A stretch of 64,000 nt of DNA. Origin: Isoetes taiwanensis. Taxonomy: Eukaryota; Streptophyta; Lycopodiopsida; Isoetales; Isoetaceae. Under the pieces are notes generated by a model. That model made no database searches. It was not told the DNA's origin and saw only the letters and a list, made by a program, of their open reading frames with translations. Location of the stretch: positions 16,480,003-16,544,002 of the forward strand of contig JAJEKV010000030.1 of assembly GCA_021234155.1 (NCBI GenBank). The letters run 5' to 3'. The position numbers and the translations under genes were made by a program. This document shows positions 61,060 to 64,000 of this stretch, in pieces (positions within the stretch are counted from its first letter, which is position 1; each line of letters starts with the position of its first letter).

Positions 61060-64000
61060 AGAAAGCAATCACAAGTTCAAGACTTACGCCATTTTTTACC
61101 AATTTGAGAATGTCACCTTAATGCCTAGGAAGCACAACAATGGATTCATGTTTGACACACCTAGAGTGAAATGTAATCCATGGTGGTAACTCAAGCGCTG
61201 CTGGGTGAGTATTCCCACTTGGGGACGAGTGCAAGCCACCATTCCCTCAAAGGTGTAGCTTAGAGTATTCTTCCAAGGTGATGCGTTGAAAGCTAGACAG
61301 CATCGAATTCACGCTTGCAAGTATGCTCCATCAAGAACCAAGTAGTACTGGGTGCACGTGAGCAAGATGAGAAGGATAACCGAGGCATGTGAGTATTCCA
61401 AGATGATGATGAGATGCACCAACTCGAGCTAATAATGAGAAGGGTTGATTTTGAAAATAGTTTGGACCGATGCAACTCTCACATTGCGATGCTAAGGACC
61501 GTGGCGCTTTTGCTTTGGAAGGATGAACTTAATACATTTTGTTGTTCATAATGGAAGGTTGTATTACATTTCCCGACTCCCTCCAAATTTCCTCATGACC
61601 CATATACCTGAGGATGAGATTGGGCCTGATCTGGTATTAGAAAAATATGGAAGCAACGCTTGCATTTGCCCCTACTAGTACCAAACCGGCGTTCTTCGGG
61701 CAAACCTATCCGAGGCGTATACGTCGTGAGTGAATGGCCGCATGTCATGATGGGGACTTTGGCCGGTAGCCGTAATGGTCCGTGGGGTCAGACAAATTTA
61801 TATCATGGATGGGACGAATTCAGTTTAGACTGGCCATTCATGGTGGTACGCCGACGCGATACAATGTATGCCTTCAACACATGATGGCGTATGTAAACCC
61901 CTTGTTCAGATATTACTTCTCAACAATGAGGTCATGCGAGGAAACTACCATCATATATGCCTTCAGATTCCAAGTGCAAATCTATAAGATTCACATAGAC
62001 GACAATATAATGTCTTCGCTTGCAAATGAGGTATAATATTAATGCCGCTGACTCGCCCGTAAGACAACCTTAGAGACATCAGGGTATCTCTAAAGATGAG
62101 GAATCGTGCATACTGGCTACGTACCACATTCATTATATGATGCTCTGGTCATTGCGACTCCTCTTCCCTATGGAACTGATGGTCGTATGTGATCCAAACA
62201 GTGAACATCAAAGGGTGTAACTATCTTGCAATTCTATATCATCTACAAAAGTACAAGGGCAGATCACCGCTATGGTCGGGAGGTTATTCCATGAGTACAT
62301 CCGCGATACGTTTACAAGATGTGGCAGTCAAGATTGGGATAGGTGCAACTAAATCAAGCTCAATCATTTAGTGAATAGTATAGTGGTATTGTGGATTCCA
62401 CCTGGGCACCACTTGAATTCCACGGGCGCCGTGGTCATTCTACCAAAGAATATTTATTGAAGCACACGTTATACGACTCAACTCTACTAAGATGGGCAGC
62501 AATTGTTCGAGAGCTTGGCCCACTTGTGATTGTTCATCACTGGCGACAACGCAACCCAAAGTGGCTCAAATCACTAGGAGCCCATAAATGGCCGCCAGAC
62601 CCTTCCACGTAATCTGATTTAGTAGCCTGTGTCTCTACTTCAGTTGCTGAGCTATTAGAGATCAGTGGTCACACCATGGCAATATTTGGCCGTACCGCCT
62701 GGATACATGTCACTGGAGTTCCAAAAAGAGGCCTTCCTCGTTCATCTCTTAACATTGCTCCAGAGGACAAACCACCCACAATGAGGATATAGATAACGGA
62801 TTTCAGTAGATTCCGCAGTATAAGGAACTGAGATCCCGAGTTGTATGAGGTGGTGACATCGCCGATGATGCATGGCCCATGTGGCCCTACATATCCTAAT
62901 GCTCCCGTGAGTAGTTGATGGAGGCAAGAAGGGTACCCAAAGCAATTTCTCGAGCGTACTATGGTTAGCAATGGAGAACCGCTCTATCGAGATGGCATGG
63001 AATACATAATAGATGGGTTGTACTTTATAATCCTGGGTTTGCCGTGGTTATTTTAGACATATCAACGCTGAGATATAAATTATATTAAAGGAGTCAAATA
63101 CTTATACAAGTATATTTACAAGGTCCGTATACGATACCTGGTGGAACTGGTATTGGCGTTCCAAGAGAGTATCATCATCGAGCACTATAACAGATGACCA
63201 TGATGAAGTTCAAAGAATACGTCAATGCCAAATACTATTCGCCCGAGGCTTATTACGGTTGCTATTCAAGTTTGGATTGCAAGAACAACTCATGTCGCAT
63301 GCATCATGTACCACCTCAATGAGCAACCAATACTGCTCGATGAGAATGCGCAGTACTTGGGATGAAGTATGGTTAACAACGCACATGACACCACTCATGG
63401 GTTGGTTTAAGGTGAATGTCAAAATGAATACCCAAGATCCCGAACTTGTCGGCATTCCATGACTTTCCCAAGAGCTTTACTGAGCAAAGCAATACAAATG
63501 GACAATTGGCCAACAGATTCGTGTTAAGTGCCATCCGTGGGTAGAATGTACTTGTGACTCTCTGTGGCTTAACGATTTTATTTGCGATACATAAGCAAAT
63601 GTACCAGAGCTACGTGTTTTGTAAGATTTGAGAACTGCTTGATCATTATTTGTGTGAGACATTCAAGAATGCATGCACTGTTAATGATTGTGAATGGTAA
63701 TTCGTAGTGTTAGAATGCTCACGAGAAGCATCATCATGGGTATGCCACGTCAATTCCGCGACATCTATTTGCTTCCAATTCTATTGAACAACCCATTGTA
63801 TCCACTTGATATTTGGAAGAGTTGCTCATTGGATGGTTGAGGATTTCCTGCATCAAACTCATGGTGATGTTTATCCTAAGATGTCGAAATCGAGTCAAGA
63901 TGTTATTGGTTCCAAGCATCAGATGGAGGATCACGCACCGCTTGAAGGAGCCTAGCAGTAATGGGCAACTTACCGTAAAGTGTGTTAGACACAACCACAC
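61060..64000 (+). pseudogene. Helitron Rep/helicase-like protein remnant, truncated by the window edge
   Basis: Plus-strand blocks of the plant Helitron helicase-like N domain occur in the correct order: a YDAL...PYGTDG-like piece (about 62,130-62,185); FHEYIRDTFTRCG (about 62,288-62,325); AIVRELGPL and NPKW (62,490-62,570); PKRGLP, then APEDKPPT (62,720-62,780); MMHGPCGPTYPNAP (62,865-62,906); RHINAEINYIKGVKYLYKY (about 63,053-63,110); YVNAKYYSPEAYYG (63,217-63,262). Weaker matches continue to the right edge (ETFKNAC, near 63,660). Usual family forms are EFQKRGLPH, EDKP, MMHGPCG, HINVE---AIKYLFKYIYKG and YV-ARY-SPPEA. Several frameshifts and stops show it is inactive. The PIF1-like helicase half and the 3' end lie beyond the window; the 5' TC end was not located. 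Confidence 0.75.

Overview
The window is nuclear DNA from a land plant, most likely a seed plant with a large repeat-rich genome. A gymnosperm would fit, but nothing here proves it. Three genes can be read with confidence in 64 kb. Most of the rest is decayed transposable elements, tandem repeats and unrecognised sequence. One assembly gap (31,686-32,654) lies near the middle.

Left arm (1-7,900). It opens inside a minus-strand LTR retrotransposon: a primer-binding site, then a complete LTR at 119-1,051. A tRNA-like SINE candidate and two sets of tandem repeats follow. Next is a minus-strand gene for a small secreted PLAT/ATS3-like protein (3,238-3,939). A plus-strand gene for a secreted malectin-like protein (5,030-6,758) lies beside it. 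That protein has the extracellular module of malectin receptor kinases but stops before any leucine-rich repeat, membrane or kinase part. Its promoter and first exon are also present as a broken duplicate just upstream. The 3' end of a copia-like element (7,217-7,682) closes the arm.

Centre (7,901-42,303). Two diverged copies of a ~10 kb repeat, in the same orientation (7,901-17,855 and 32,794-42,303), flank a ~14 kb block of different character. Each copy carries, on its minus strand, a decayed protein with an SDGCAGQFKS-like motif that I read as transposase-like. Each also has a separate decayed plus-strand open region. The block between them holds no gene I recognise. It has AGTCGAGAAAG-type motifs near both ends and about two dozen copies of a palindrome built on TATAAATTTATA. 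Most of these palindromes fall in intervals that look like introns of an unknown, broken gene. This is the part most worth a second look.

Right arm (42,304-64,000). An orphan exon resembling the malectin-RLK/LRR junction and a kinesin switch-I fragment precede a complete four-exon SR-protein kinase gene on the minus strand (46,634-48,821). Beyond it lie SINE-like boxes, an unidentified spliced-looking open frame, a gypsy-type remnant whose domains run protease, RNase H, reverse transcriptase, a LINE reverse-transcriptase scrap, a long GA microsatellite, and a decayed plus-strand Helitron that runs off the right edge.

The three intact genes are independent of one another: two encode secreted proteins of the wall/apoplast and one a splicing-factor kinase. 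Many small insertions and deletions break reading frames in the central repeats. Some may be residual long-read error rather than true decay.
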